From Ectopseudomonas guguanensis (GTDB lineage: Bacteria > Pseudomonadota > Gammaproteobacteria > Pseudomonadales > Pseudomonadaceae): a stretch of 64,000 nt of DNA. The stretch is taken from positions 359,370 through 423,369 of the forward strand of contig NZ_FNJJ01000002.1 of NCBI RefSeq assembly GCF_900104265.1, read 5' to 3'. Of the stretch, positions 47,491-55,446 are shown piece by piece. How positions within the stretch are numbered: the first letter of the stretch is position 1; each line of letters begins with the position of its first letter. Below the pieces are notes generated by a model. It was not told the origin of the DNA and searched no databases. It worked only from the letters and a program-made list of their open reading frames with translations. Made by a program: the position numbers and the translations under genes.

Positions 47491-47513
47491 GTCGAGGCTT
47501 GCCCTCTCCCCAA

Positions 47514-47537
47514 CCCTCTCCCATAAATGGGAGAGGG
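47514..47537 (+). terminator. Hairpin of the CCCTCTCCC family after the hypothetical gene
   Basis: CCCTCTCCCA (47514-47523) pairs exactly with TGGGAGAGGG (47528-47537) around TAAA. No T-run follows, so termination would be weak; it belongs to the same repeat family as the hairpins at 21681 and 27680. Confidence 0.5.
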
Positions 47538-47581
47538 GGCTGACCCCCTATCCCGCAACACTCTCGTTCCCTGGAGTCACC

Positions 47582-47788
47582 ATGCGCCCGATTCGCCTCG
47601 CCCTGTTGCTCAGCCCGCTGCTACTCGCCGCCTGTGGCGGCGCAGAGACCGCCACCACCGCCACCTTGCAGGCACAGGATGCTTCGCAGAAACAGCAGCA
47701 GATGGAACAGCTCAAGCAGCAGATCGAGCAGGTCAACCAGCAGGCCCAGCAGCGTCTGCAGGATCAACTGGACGCCGCCGAGCAGTAA
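47582..47788 (+). CDS. Small lipoprotein with Gln-rich coiled coil
   Basis: The product is 68 aa. The signal ends in the lipobox LLLAAC with the lipidated cysteine at residue 19 (LLLSPLLLAACGGAE). No Asp follows at +2, so sorting to the outer membrane is expected. The mature part is a single Gln-rich helix (QKQQQMEQLKQQIEQVNQQA) like a miniature Lpp-type coil. The function is unknown; such proteins can form trimers on the envelope. Confidence 0.78.
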   Translation: MRPIRLALLLSPLLLAACGGAETATTATLQAQDASQKQQQMEQLKQQIEQVNQQAQQRLQDQLDAAEQ

Positions 47789-47803
47789 CTAGCAGTCGCG
47801 CCC

Positions 47804-47865
47804 GTAGCCCGGATGAAATCCGGGGCAAGGCAGGCCAACCGCCCCCCGGATTGCATCCGGGCTAC
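47804..47865. repeat. REPIN (CCCGGAT class) at the end of the Fe-alcohol dehydrogenase gene
   Basis: GTAG-CCCGGATGAAATCCGGG (47804-47824) faces CCCGGATTGCATCCGGG-CTAC (47845-47865). The CTAC supplies the TAG stop codon (47862-47864, reverse strand) of the dehydrogenase gene, so the element overlaps the coding end. Confidence 0.85.
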
Positions 47866-49031
47866 AAGGTCCCCCGCAGCGCTTTCTCGAACAAGGCGCT
47901 GTACTGCGCGGCGCTGAAGGCGATGGGGTTGGTGCCGGCCGAAGGGTCAACCTCGGCCATGCGCCCGACCTGCTCGATGCGCGCATCGTCGATGCCGATC
48001 TCGCCCAGGCTGTGGGCAATGCCCACCTCGCTGCGCAGCGCCAGCACCCAGTCCAGCACCGCCTCGAAGCCGCTGCCCGACAGCGCCAGGTAGCGCGCCA
48101 TCTTCTCCATCTGCGGCTCGATGGCACCGCGGTTGGCCACCAGCACGTACGGCATCAGTACTGCATTGAGCAGGCCGTGATGGGCGTCGTACAGCGCCCC
48201 CAGCGGATGGGCCAGCGCGTGCATGGCACCGAGGCCACGCTGGAAGGCGGTGGCGCCCATGCTCGAGGCCACCAGCATCTGCAGCCGCGCCTCGACGTCG
48301 GTGCCCTGACTGACCGCACGCGGCAGGTATTGCTGCACCAGGCGCATGCCTTCCAGGGCGATGCCCTCGGCCATGGGATGGAACAGCGGCGAGCAGAAGG
48401 CCTCGAGGCTGTGAGACAGCGCGTCCATGCCGGTGGCGGCGGTGATCTTCGCCGGCAGGCCGACCGTCAGCTCCGGGTCGAGAATCACCAGCGCCGGCAG
48501 CATCCGCGCGTGGAAGATGATGCGCTTGATATGCGCCGCGTCGTCGGTGATCACCGAGGCGCGACCGACTTCCGAGCCGGTGCCGGCTGTGGTCGGCACC
48601 GCCACCACCGGCGCCATGCCGGCGACATTGACCCGGCTGGCGTTGTCGCCGACGTCCTCGAAATCCCACAGCGGCCGGTCCTGGCCGACCATCAGGGCGA
48701 TGGCCTTGCCGGCATCCAGCGCCGAGCCGCCGCCGAAGGCGATCACCCCGTCATGCCCGCCGGCCTTGAACGCGGCCACACCGTCCATCACGTTGGCGCC
48801 GGTGGGGTTGCCCTTGATCGCCGAGAACAGCCCTGCGTTCAAGCCTGCATCGCGGCACTGGCGCAGCGCCGCGTCGATCATCGGCAGTGCGGCCAGGCCG
48901 GGGTCGGTACACAGCAGCGGCGCGCGCATGCCGAGCTGACGGCAGGCCTCGGCCAGCTCGGCGATGCGGCCGACGCCGACGCGCATCGAGGTCGGGTAAT
49001 TCCAGTTCATGCGGTACTGATTCAGGTCCAT
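47862..49031 (-). CDS. Iron-containing (group III) alcohol dehydrogenase
   Basis: This 389-aa NAD-dependent dehydrogenase of the FucO/ErcA fold is predicted to oxidise an alcohol group. The nucleotide part shows AFGGGSALDAGKAIALMVGQ and VVAVPTTAGTGSEVGRASV. Metal ligands appear in GMDALSHSLEAF (Asp-x3-His) and AMHALAHPLGALYDAHHG. The start at 49031 follows the aldehyde dehydrogenase stop by eight bases, so the two are cotranslated. Together with the glutamine-synthetase-like gene it suggests stepwise oxidation of a gamma-glutamylated amino alcohol. The substrate is unproven. Confidence 0.85.
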   Translation of the reverse strand: MDLNQYRMNWNYPTSMRVGVGRIAELAEACRQLGMRAPLLCTDPGLAALPMIDAALRQCRDAGLNAGLFSAIKGNPTGANVMDGVAAFKAGGHDGVIAFGGGSALDAGKAIALMVGQDRPLWDFEDVGDNASRVNVAGMAPVVAVPTTAGTGSEVGRASVITDDAAHIKRIIFHARMLPALVILDPELTVGLPAKITAATGMDALSHSLEAFCSPLFHPMAEGIALEGMRLVQQYLPRAVSQGTDVEARLQMLVASSMGATAFQRGLGAMHALAHPLGALYDAHHGLLNAVLMPYVLVANRGAIEPQMEKMARYLALSGSGFEAVLDWVLALRSEVGIAHSLGEIGIDDARIEQVGRMAEVDPSAGTNPIAFSAAQYSALFEKALRGTL

Positions 49032-49039
49032 TGCGCGCC

Positions 49040-50428
49040 TCACAGCTGAGTCTTGAAGTGGAAGGATTTCGGCCGGGTCAGCTGCTCGTAGCCGACCCTT
49101 GAGAGGGTGCAGCCACGTCCGGAGTGCTTCACCCCGGTCCAGGCCAGCCCGGGGTCGAGGTAGTCGCAACGGTTGAGAAACACCGTGCCGGCCTCCACCC
49201 GATCAGCCAGGGCCATGGCGGCATCGACGTCGCGGCTGAAGATCGCCGCGGTCAGGCCGAACTCACTGTCGTTCATCAGCGCCAGCGCCTCCTCGTCGCT
49301 GGCGACCTTCTGGATACCCACCACCGGGCCGAAGGATTCCTCGGTCATCACGCGCATTTCATGGCTGACGTTGGTCAGCACCTGCGGCGCCAGATAGGGC
49401 GTACCCGGCGCATCCAGGGGAAACTCGGCCGGGTCGATATGCGCCCTGGCGCCCTGCTCGACCGCCTCGGCGATCTGCGCGCGGACGAAATCGGCGGCGT
49501 CGGCCCGCACCAAGGGGCCCAGGGTAGTCTGCGGGTCGTCCGAACGCCCCAGTTTGTACTGGCGCACCAGCGCCACCGCCTGCTCGACGAAGGCATCGAA
49601 CAGCGACTCGTGCACGTAGATGCGCTCGATGCCGCAGCACGATTGGCCGGAGTTGAAGAAGGCGCCGTCGATGGCGGTTTCCACCGCGTGCTGCAGATCG
49701 GCGTCGGCGCGCACATAGGCCGGATCCTTGCCGCCCAGCTCCAGGCCGACGCTGATGAAGCGCCCCGCCGCCGCCCGCTCGACCATGGCCCCGCCCGGCA
49801 CCGAACCGGTGAAGGCGACGTGGTTGATGGTCGGCGCACGAATCAGCGCTTCGGTCTCGCCGTGGCTCAGGTGCAGGTACTGGAACACGCCTTCGGGCAG
49901 GCCGGCCTCGGCAAAGGCCTCGACCATGCGCTCGGCGCACAACGGAGTCTGCGCCGAGTGCTTGAGCAATACCGCGTTGCCTGCCAGCAGTGCCGGCATC
50001 ACCGCATTCACCGCGGTCAGGTAGGGGTAGTTCCAGGGCGCGATGACCAGTGCCACGCCCAACGGCTCGCGGCGGATGAAACGGGTGAAGCCGGGCTTGT
50101 CCGGCAGGCGGATATCGGCCAGCGAACCCTCGGCGATATCGGCCATATGCGTGGCGCGCTCGACGAAGCCGCGGATCTCGCCGGCGGCGTAGCGGATCGG
50201 CCGGCCCATCATCCAGCACAGTTCCTCGGCCAGTTGGCTCTCGCGTGCGGCGAAGGCGTCGATGGCGCGCCGGCCGATGGCGATGCGCTCACGCAGCGGT
50301 GTGCGTTTCCAGGTCTGCTGCGCCAGCTCGGCCCGGGCCAGCGCGGCCAGGATCTCGGGGTTGGAGGCCAGGTGACGTTCGACGTAGACCGAACCGTCGA
50401 TGGGGGAAATGCATTGCAGTTTGCTCAT
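49040..50428 (-). CDS. NAD(P)-dependent aldehyde dehydrogenase
   Basis: This 462-aa enzyme of the ALDH superfamily has the Rossmann segment ALVIAPWNYPYLTAVNAVMP, the catalytic Glu in GLELGGKDPAYVRADADL and the nucleophile Cys in FFNSGQSCCGIERIYV. The start at 50428 gives MSKLQCISPIDGSVYVERHL; the much longer upstream frame crosses a repeat region and is rejected. It lies between the glutamine-synthetase-like gene and the Fe-alcohol dehydrogenase in one direction. Oxidation of a gamma-glutamyl-aminoaldehyde to the acid is the likely role, as in PuuC or the isopropylamine pathway. Confidence 0.88.
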   Translation of the reverse strand: MSKLQCISPIDGSVYVERHLASNPEILAALARAELAQQTWKRTPLRERIAIGRRAIDAFAARESQLAEELCWMMGRPIRYAAGEIRGFVERATHMADIAEGSLADIRLPDKPGFTRFIRREPLGVALVIAPWNYPYLTAVNAVMPALLAGNAVLLKHSAQTPLCAERMVEAFAEAGLPEGVFQYLHLSHGETEALIRAPTINHVAFTGSVPGGAMVERAAAGRFISVGLELGGKDPAYVRADADLQHAVETAIDGAFFNSGQSCCGIERIYVHESLFDAFVEQAVALVRQYKLGRSDDPQTTLGPLVRADAADFVRAQIAEAVEQGARAHIDPAEFPLDAPGTPYLAPQVLTNVSHEMRVMTEESFGPVVGIQKVASDEEALALMNDSEFGLTAAIFSRDVDAAMALADRVEAGTVFLNRCDYLDPGLAWTGVKHSGRGCTLSRVGYEQLTRPKSFHFKTQL

Positions 50429-50652
50429 TAGGTGCTCCGTAAAAGGAATCGCGGCCCACGTGGTGGATCGCGTACCGCGCTCGGCCCCCTCGCCCCTCCG
50501 GGGAGAGGGTTGGGGAGAGGGGAGAAAACAGCCACCCTCTCCCCCAGCCCCCGCTCCGCGCCCCTGCCCTTCGCAGAGCTCAGGGCGCTTCGGCGGGCGA
50601 AGCGATGCTTCGCTCATCCCGCCGTCGCCCCGCAAGCGGGAGAGGGGAGCGC
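50429..50652. repeat. Repeat-rich spacer between the GS-like and aldehyde dehydrogenase genes
   Basis: The 224-bp gap holds CT/GA-rich copies (CCGGGGAGAGGG-like words near 50498-50520, GCGGGAGAGGGG near 50635-50648). It also holds a perfect hairpin, GCGAAGC (50597-50603) GAT GCTTCGC (50607-50613), flanked by GGCGG/CCGCC. There is no gene. The hairpins lie inside the presumed operon. Confidence 0.65.
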
Positions 50653-52026
50653 TCAGATGATTTCGAAGTAGCGATCCAGCTCCCAGTCGCTGACATGGCG
50701 GCGGTACTCGCGCTCTTCCCATTCGCGGCTGGCGGCGAAGTGCTCGACGAAAGCGTCGCCGAACAGCTCGCGCGCCGCCTGCGAGCCCTTCAGGCGCTGC
50801 GCCGCATCCCACAGCGTGCGCGGCAGCGCCAGCTCCTCGGGGTGCTTGACCGCATAGGCGTTGCCGCTGACCGGCGCGGTCGGCTCCCACTGCTGCATGA
50901 TTCCGTACAGCCCCGAGCCGATGGCCACCGACAAGGCCAGAAAGGGATTGCCGTCGGCGGCGCCGAGGCGGTACTCCTGGCGCTGCGACTTGTCGCTGCC
51001 GGGGATTACCCGCAGCGCCGCGGTGCGGTTCTCCACCCCCCAGGTGGCGTCGGTGGGTGCCCAGAAGCCGGGAATCAGACGCCGGTAGCTGTTCAGCGTC
51101 GGCGCCACCATGCACAGGAATTCCGGCATCAGGCGCTGCTGGCCGGCGAGAAAATGCCGCTGCAGCTTGCTCATGTTGTGCGCCTGATCGGGATCAAAGA
51201 AGGCCGACTTGTCGCTCGCACGGTCACGCAGCGACACGTGGATATGCCCGCTCTGCCCCGGATACTTGCCCGACCACTTGGCCATGAAGGTGGCCATCAG
51301 GCCGTTGCGCTGGGCCAGTACCTTCATGAAGGTCTTGAACAGCGCGCCCTTGTCCGCCGCCGCCTCGGCGCGGTCATAGGCGATGGCCGCCTCCAGCACA
51401 CCGGGGCCGGTTTCGGTGTGCAGGCCCTCGATGGGAAAATCCATCGCCTCGCCCATCTCGAGGATCTGGTGATAGAGCTCGGCGTGCACCGAGTTGCGGA
51501 TCATCGAGTAGCCGAACCAGTCCGGGGTGAACGGCTTGAGATCGCGAAAGCCCTTGGCCCGCGCCGACTCCGGCGTTTCGTCGAACATGAAGAACTCGTA
51601 CTCCAGCGCCGCATAGGGCTCGAAGCCCATGGCCTGGCAGCGCTCGATCACCCGGCGCAGGGTGCCGCGCGGGCACACCGCCTCGGCCTGCTGATCGAAC
51701 TCGGCGAGAAACAGGAGCATGCCGTTTTCGAAGGGAATCTCGCGGCAGGTGTGCGGCAGGATGCGCACCGGCGCATCAGGGTAGCCGCTGTGCCAGCCGG
51801 TGTACTGGGCGTTGTCGTAGAGCTGGTCCTTGACGTCCCAGCCGAGCACCACGTCGCAGAAGGCGAAGCCGTGCTCCAGGGCGGAGAAGAACTTGCTGCG
51901 GCTCATGTACTTGCCGCGCATCACCCCATCGTTGTCGAACAGACCGACCTTGACGTGGCTCAGGCCACGCTCCTCGACGATGCGCCGGGCATCGCCCAGG
52001 GTCTTTACATCCCGTGGTTTGAACAT
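50653..52026 (-). CDS. Glutamine synthetase family protein (gamma-glutamyl-amine ligase type)
   Basis: This 457-aa protein joins glutamate to an amine with ATP in related enzymes (PuuA, IpuC, GlnA4). It has the C-terminal ATP/Glu-binding core SGHIHVSLRD, TLNSYRRLIPGFWAPT and WGVENRTAALRVI. It is clearly not the housekeeping GlnA: the N-terminus (MFKPRDVKTLGDARRIVEER) and the active-site surroundings differ, and I see no adenylylation Tyr loop. The gene order with an aldehyde and an alcohol dehydrogenase suggests glutamylation of an amino alcohol such as ethanolamine or alaninol. No gamma-glutamyl hydrolase is visible in the window. Confidence 0.85.
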   Translation of the reverse strand: MFKPRDVKTLGDARRIVEERGLSHVKVGLFDNDGVMRGKYMSRSKFFSALEHGFAFCDVVLGWDVKDQLYDNAQYTGWHSGYPDAPVRILPHTCREIPFENGMLLFLAEFDQQAEAVCPRGTLRRVIERCQAMGFEPYAALEYEFFMFDETPESARAKGFRDLKPFTPDWFGYSMIRNSVHAELYHQILEMGEAMDFPIEGLHTETGPGVLEAAIAYDRAEAAADKGALFKTFMKVLAQRNGLMATFMAKWSGKYPGQSGHIHVSLRDRASDKSAFFDPDQAHNMSKLQRHFLAGQQRLMPEFLCMVAPTLNSYRRLIPGFWAPTDATWGVENRTAALRVIPGSDKSQRQEYRLGAADGNPFLALSVAIGSGLYGIMQQWEPTAPVSGNAYAVKHPEELALPRTLWDAAQRLKGSQAARELFGDAFVEHFAASREWEEREYRRHVSDWELDRYFEII

Positions 52027-52343
52027 GCTAACCCCTGCGTCTTGTTGTTATGGCGGGCGGGTCGAGCGTACGGCTGGGCATTCATGACCGGCCAGGCAGG
52101 GCCGACGACGCATGGGCACAGCACGACGCCTATGACAGCGTCCGTTTCAGGCCCATTGAGTGTGGTACAGGATTGCCGGGATGGCAGGGTCGAGGCGGGA
52201 AAATCTGCATGCGCGGCGCCAGGCTGCGGTTCGTAGGGTGCGCCGCGCGCACCACTCTTGGGCTGCCAGCGGTGTATAGGAAGGCTGACCTCTGTACGGC
52301 TCCGATCTACGTCACTGAAGATCGTCGCACCGCAGCCCGCGCT
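52027..52343. other. Gene-free stretch with one REP
   Basis: The 317-bp gap lies upstream of the GS-like gene and downstream of the L,D-transpeptidase gene, both on the reverse strand. It contains a REP (GTAG-GGTGCGCCGCGCGCACC, 52233-52253). I see no ORF with a ribosome site, no RNA gene and no sigma-54 element facing the GS-like gene. Confidence 0.6.
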
Positions 52344-52892
52344 CTAGCGGCGGATTTCGATAGGCGTGCCATTGGGCACCAGCGCCCAGATCTGGCGCAT
52401 CTCGTCGTCGCGCACGGCGATGCAACCGTCGGTCCAGTCCCACAGATGATGCAGCGGTCCGAGCCAGCCCCAGCCATTGGCCAGGCCGTGAATCATGATA
52501 TTGCCACCGGGGGCATAGCCGGCGGCGCGGGCACGGGCCTCGTCCTGCTCGTTGGGATAGGAAATATGCAGACTGAGATGGGCCATCGACTTGGGGTTGC
52601 GCCAGTCGATCAGGTAACGCCCCTCCGGTGTGCGCTGGTCGCCCTCCCGCTGCTTGTGCCCCTCATCACCGGCGCCGCCGAGCGAAATACGGTACTCGGC
52701 CAGCGACTCGCCCTGGCGCCAGAGCACCATGCGCCGCTGCCGCTTGTCGACGGTAATCAGGTCGGCCTGCCGATCCGGCTGCTCGAGATCAGGCGCAATC
52801 CCCGAGCCGATACGCGCCATCACCTTGGTGTAGCCCAGCAGCAACGCTACCAGGATTAGGCCCAGCACTACGAAACGCTTGATGGCATGCAT
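52344..52892 (-). CDS. L,D-transpeptidase (YkuD) family protein
   Basis: This 182-aa protein has an N-terminal membrane anchor (MHAIKRFVVLGLILVALLLG) and one YkuD catalytic domain facing the periplasm. The motif HGLANGWGWLGPLHHLWDWT leads to DGCIAV, holding the catalytic His and Cys. Such enzymes form 3-3 cross-links or attach lipoproteins in peptidoglycan, but small ones like this are often of unknown specificity. The start is uncertain: AAAGG directly abuts the ATG at 52892, so a start up to 20 codons earlier is possible. Confidence 0.85.
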   Translation of the reverse strand: MHAIKRFVVLGLILVALLLGYTKVMARIGSGIAPDLEQPDRQADLITVDKRQRRMVLWRQGESLAEYRISLGGAGDEGHKQREGDQRTPEGRYLIDWRNPKSMAHLSLHISYPNEQDEARARAAGYAPGGNIMIHGLANGWGWLGPLHHLWDWTDGCIAVRDDEMRQIWALVPNGTPIEIRR

Positions 52893-52967
52893 CCTTTCTA
52901 GCCAATGGCTCCCTGGTGAAAATCGTCGCCGAGAAGCCTCCCGCGGCTGCACGGGCGATGGCCCCGC

Positions 52968-53564
52968 TCAGCCACGCCGTCCCTCGCGGCGCTCCTGCGC
53001 TTCGATCTCCTCGAAGACCTTGCGATGTTCGGCCTGCGAAGCGTACTCACCGATGATGGCCCTGGCACGGTAAGTCTTCTTGCGCAACGCGCCCGTCTGG
53101 CCATCGCGGTCGAAGGTAACGACGTAGCGAGTGCCATCCAGCTCTATGTAGAGGTAATAGTAATCCACCGGCAGATCCGGTTCGGCAAAAGCGCTGTAGG
53201 CATAACGCACGCGCGCGCTGAGGTCCGGCTCGGAGTCCAGCAGCTTGAGATGATCGGCCTCCGGATAATGTTCCTGCAGCGCCATCGCGGCAACGATGGG
53301 GAAATCAGCGATCTGATTCCGCGTGAAGGGGACCGGTCGAGCACGCAACATGCTGACCGGATAATCCTCGAAACCCGGTCTCGACCGGTACTGGCCACTG
53401 GCGAACCAGCGCGTGGCATCGAACATGTCTTCGTTGTCCGAAGGGCCGTAATACATCATGAATTTCGCGGGCATGGCGCGATCCTCTGCGTTCAGGTGCA
53501 GTCCCGTCAGCATCAGGATCATCGATAAAACAACCGTACCCCATTGAGCTCGCTTGCGATTCAT
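52968..53564 (-). CDS. Hypothetical exported protein
   Basis: This 198-aa protein has a signal peptide (MNRKRAQWGTVVLSMILMLTGLHLNA, split here after the usual hydrophobic core). The mature part has no family I know. Segments include FMMYYGPSDNEDMFDATRWF and VDYYYLYIELDGTRYVVTFD, followed by a charged helical C-terminus (QAEHRKVFEEIEAQERREGR). The gene lies 75 bp upstream of the L,D-transpeptidase gene on the same strand and could be cotranscribed with it. The longer frame to 53747 has no support. Confidence 0.6.
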   Translation of the reverse strand: MNRKRAQWGTVVLSMILMLTGLHLNAEDRAMPAKFMMYYGPSDNEDMFDATRWFASGQYRSRPGFEDYPVSMLRARPVPFTRNQIADFPIVAAMALQEHYPEADHLKLLDSEPDLSARVRYAYSAFAEPDLPVDYYYLYIELDGTRYVVTFDRDGQTGALRKKTYRARAIIGEYASQAEHRKVFEEIEAQERREGRRG

Positions 53565-53848
53565 TGATTGCCGCCACTGTATTCGAGCAGGTGAGAAGGC
53601 AGGTTCTCGAAGTTCACTTAGAGGCCAGCAGTTCATGACAGTCCGCTCGACAGGCCGCGGTATTTCTTCCGAGAACGCCGGGTCATCGACTGCCGCGCCA
53701 ACACCACCCCGCCGCGCTTTCCGATATCTGACAGCGAGTCTTGTCACGTTGCCCGGAAGGCCAGGACATGCAGAGTCCTTAGTTTGTGTTCTTGAACATA
53801 GGGTGAGGCCCGGCAGTATCCCATGCTCCTTCTGATGGAGCTAATCGA

Positions 53849-53989
53849 GTGCCCCTACATATTCTCGGTCCGGAATTCAGTACGTTTGTCCACAGCGTGC
53901 GCCTTTACTGCGAAGAGAAGCGCCTCGCTTACAGCTATGGCATGTCCTTGAAAGGAGACGTTGCTGTCGGCCTAATGCCAATCCGATAA
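53849..53989 (+). pseudogene. N-terminal remnant of a glutathione S-transferase-like gene
   Basis: The frame from the GTG at 53849 (GGAG nine bases upstream) encodes 46 residues before TAA. It reads MPLHILGPEFSTFVHSVRLY then CEEKRLAYSYGM. This is the thioredoxin-fold start of GST-family proteins (beta1, the S/T-x-x-V-R-S/x-V-R-L helix, CEEKG-like turn, Y-x-Y strand). The rest of a GST (about 150-200 residues) is missing, and the last dozen residues no longer resemble the family. It may be a recent truncation, since the retained part is unbroken. Confidence 0.55.
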
Positions 53990-54075
53990 GGCAGGGCGTC
54001 TGGCACGGATCGGTTTCGTAAAGTGTCGCGGGGCCGCCTAGGTGCACATATCTGTGGTGGAGGCAGCGGCGTTTC

Positions 54076-54096
54076 GGTGCGCACGGCGCACCCTAC
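54076..54096. repeat. REP element (GGTGCGC class)
   Basis: GGTGCGCACGGCGCACC-CTAC, same class and orientation as at 19646 and 31413. It stands alone here, between the GST remnant and the dctP terminator. Confidence 0.8.
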
Positions 54097-54222
54097 GCGG
54101 CAGCCCCCTGAGACTTATCTGACTGGCATTCGCCACCGGTTCGCCCTTCTGCACACCGACCAGGAAGCCAAGCCGCCGTTGTAAAAATGGGCTTTTCGTC
54201 CTCCTCCATATGCCCCGAAACC

Positions 54223-54248
54223 ACGCCCGTACCTTTCGGCACGGGCGT
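54223..54248 (-). terminator. Terminator after the TRAP binding-protein gene
   Basis: On the reverse strand ACGCCCGTGCC, loop GAAA and GGTACGGGCGT form an 11-bp stem (one G-U pair), followed by GGTTT. It lies 27 bp after the dctP stop. The T-run is short, so efficiency is uncertain. Confidence 0.6.
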
Positions 54249-54274
54249 TTGGCCTCATCTGACAACCACCGGCC

Positions 54275-55312
54275 TCAACCGCGATAAGGTGCCCCCGCCT
54301 TGGCCATCAGCGCGTTGTACTTCTTGAAGATGTCCACCACCTTGGCGCAGCGCGGGCTGGTCTTGGCGATCTCGTCCCAGAACTTCAGCGCCTCGGCTTC
54401 CACCGTGGCCCATTCCTCGGCCGGGATGGAGGTCAGCTCAAGCTTGCCGCCTTCCACGCGCAGCTGCGCCTCGCCGCCCCAGTACCAGTGCTGGCGGTAG
54501 TAGTTGGAGCTGTCCATGCACAGCTTGAACAGGGTCTTGAGGTGTTCGGGCACCTCGGCCCACTTGTCCGAGTTGGCGAAGTAGGAGCCGATCCAGGCGC
54601 CGGAGATGTTGTTGGTGAGGAAGTACTTGGTGACGTTGGCCCAGCCGACGGTGTAGTCCTCGGTGATGCCGGACCAGGCGATGCCGTCCAGCTCGCCGGT
54701 CTGCACCGCCACCTCGACGTCTTCCCAGGGCAGGGTCACCGGAATCACGCCGAAGCGGGCGAGGAACTTGCCGGCAGTAGGGAAGGTAAAGATGCGCTTG
54801 CCCTTGAGGTCAGCCAGTTTGGTGATCGGCTGCACCGTGGCGAAGTGGCAAGGGTCCCAGGCGCCGGCGCCGAGCCAGGTCACGCCCTTGACCTCGCCGT
54901 AGGCCTCGGCCCAGATCTCGTTGAGGCCGTACTGCTCGAACAGCACCGGCACGTCGAGGCTGTAGCGGGTGGCGAAGGGGAAGTAGCCGCCGAACACCGA
55001 GACGTCCACCGGCGCGGCGATGGAGTCGTCGTCGCTCTGCACCGCGTCGATGGTGCCGCGCTGCATGGCGCGGAACAGCTCGCCAGTGGGCACCAGCTGG
55101 TCGGCGAAATACAGCTGGATCTCCATCTGGCCGTTGGCCGCCTTGTTGAAGGCATCGATGGACGGCTTGATCACGTGTTCGGCCAGCGCCGCGCCAGCGT
55201 AGGTCTGCAGGCGCCAGGTGATCTTCTTCGGTTCGGCGGCATAGATGTGCGCCGAGCCGAGGGCGGCGGTGCCGACCGCGGCGGTTTTCAGGAAATCGCG
55301 TCTCGTACTCAT
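54275..55312 (-). CDS. dctP: TRAP transporter substrate-binding protein DctP
   Basis: This 345-aa periplasmic binding protein has a twin-arginine-type signal (MSTRRDFLKTAAVGTAALGS). The mature part shows ITWRLQTYAGAALAEHVIKP and the DctP-family segments LKGKRIFTFPTAGKFLARFG and QTGELDGIAWSG. It works with DctQ and DctM, encoded just upstream. The sequence is closest in style to TRAP proteins for 2-oxo acids such as TakP, but the conserved family Arg alone does not name the substrate. It is the last gene of a dctQ-dctM-dctP unit. Confidence 0.88.
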   Translation of the reverse strand: MSTRRDFLKTAAVGTAALGSAHIYAAEPKKITWRLQTYAGAALAEHVIKPSIDAFNKAANGQMEIQLYFADQLVPTGELFRAMQRGTIDAVQSDDDSIAAPVDVSVFGGYFPFATRYSLDVPVLFEQYGLNEIWAEAYGEVKGVTWLGAGAWDPCHFATVQPITKLADLKGKRIFTFPTAGKFLARFGVIPVTLPWEDVEVAVQTGELDGIAWSGITEDYTVGWANVTKYFLTNNISGAWIGSYFANSDKWAEVPEHLKTLFKLCMDSSNYYRQHWYWGGEAQLRVEGGKLELTSIPAEEWATVEAEALKFWDEIAKTSPRCAKVVDIFKKYNALMAKAGAPYRG

Positions 55313-55446
55313 GCTGGTCTCTCCAATAGTGTCGATGCAGATGCAATACAACCGCTCATTGCCGCCGCGTCAGCCGCAGCGGCCTTGCCAGTGACCGGCG
55401 GGCGCCGGCTCGACTGCTGGCGCGCAGGGCGCGCCGATTTCCTCGA

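Larger units (their letters stand above)
53565..54274. other. Gene-poor 0.7 kb stretch
   Basis: This is the longest gap in the window and less GC-rich than its flanks. It contains a GST-like remnant (53849-53989), a TGTTC-TT-GAACA dyad (53787-53798), a REP (54076-54096, GGTGCGC class) and the dctP terminator (54223-54248). I see no intact gene. The layout suggests decay of a lost gene or two. Confidence 0.6.
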
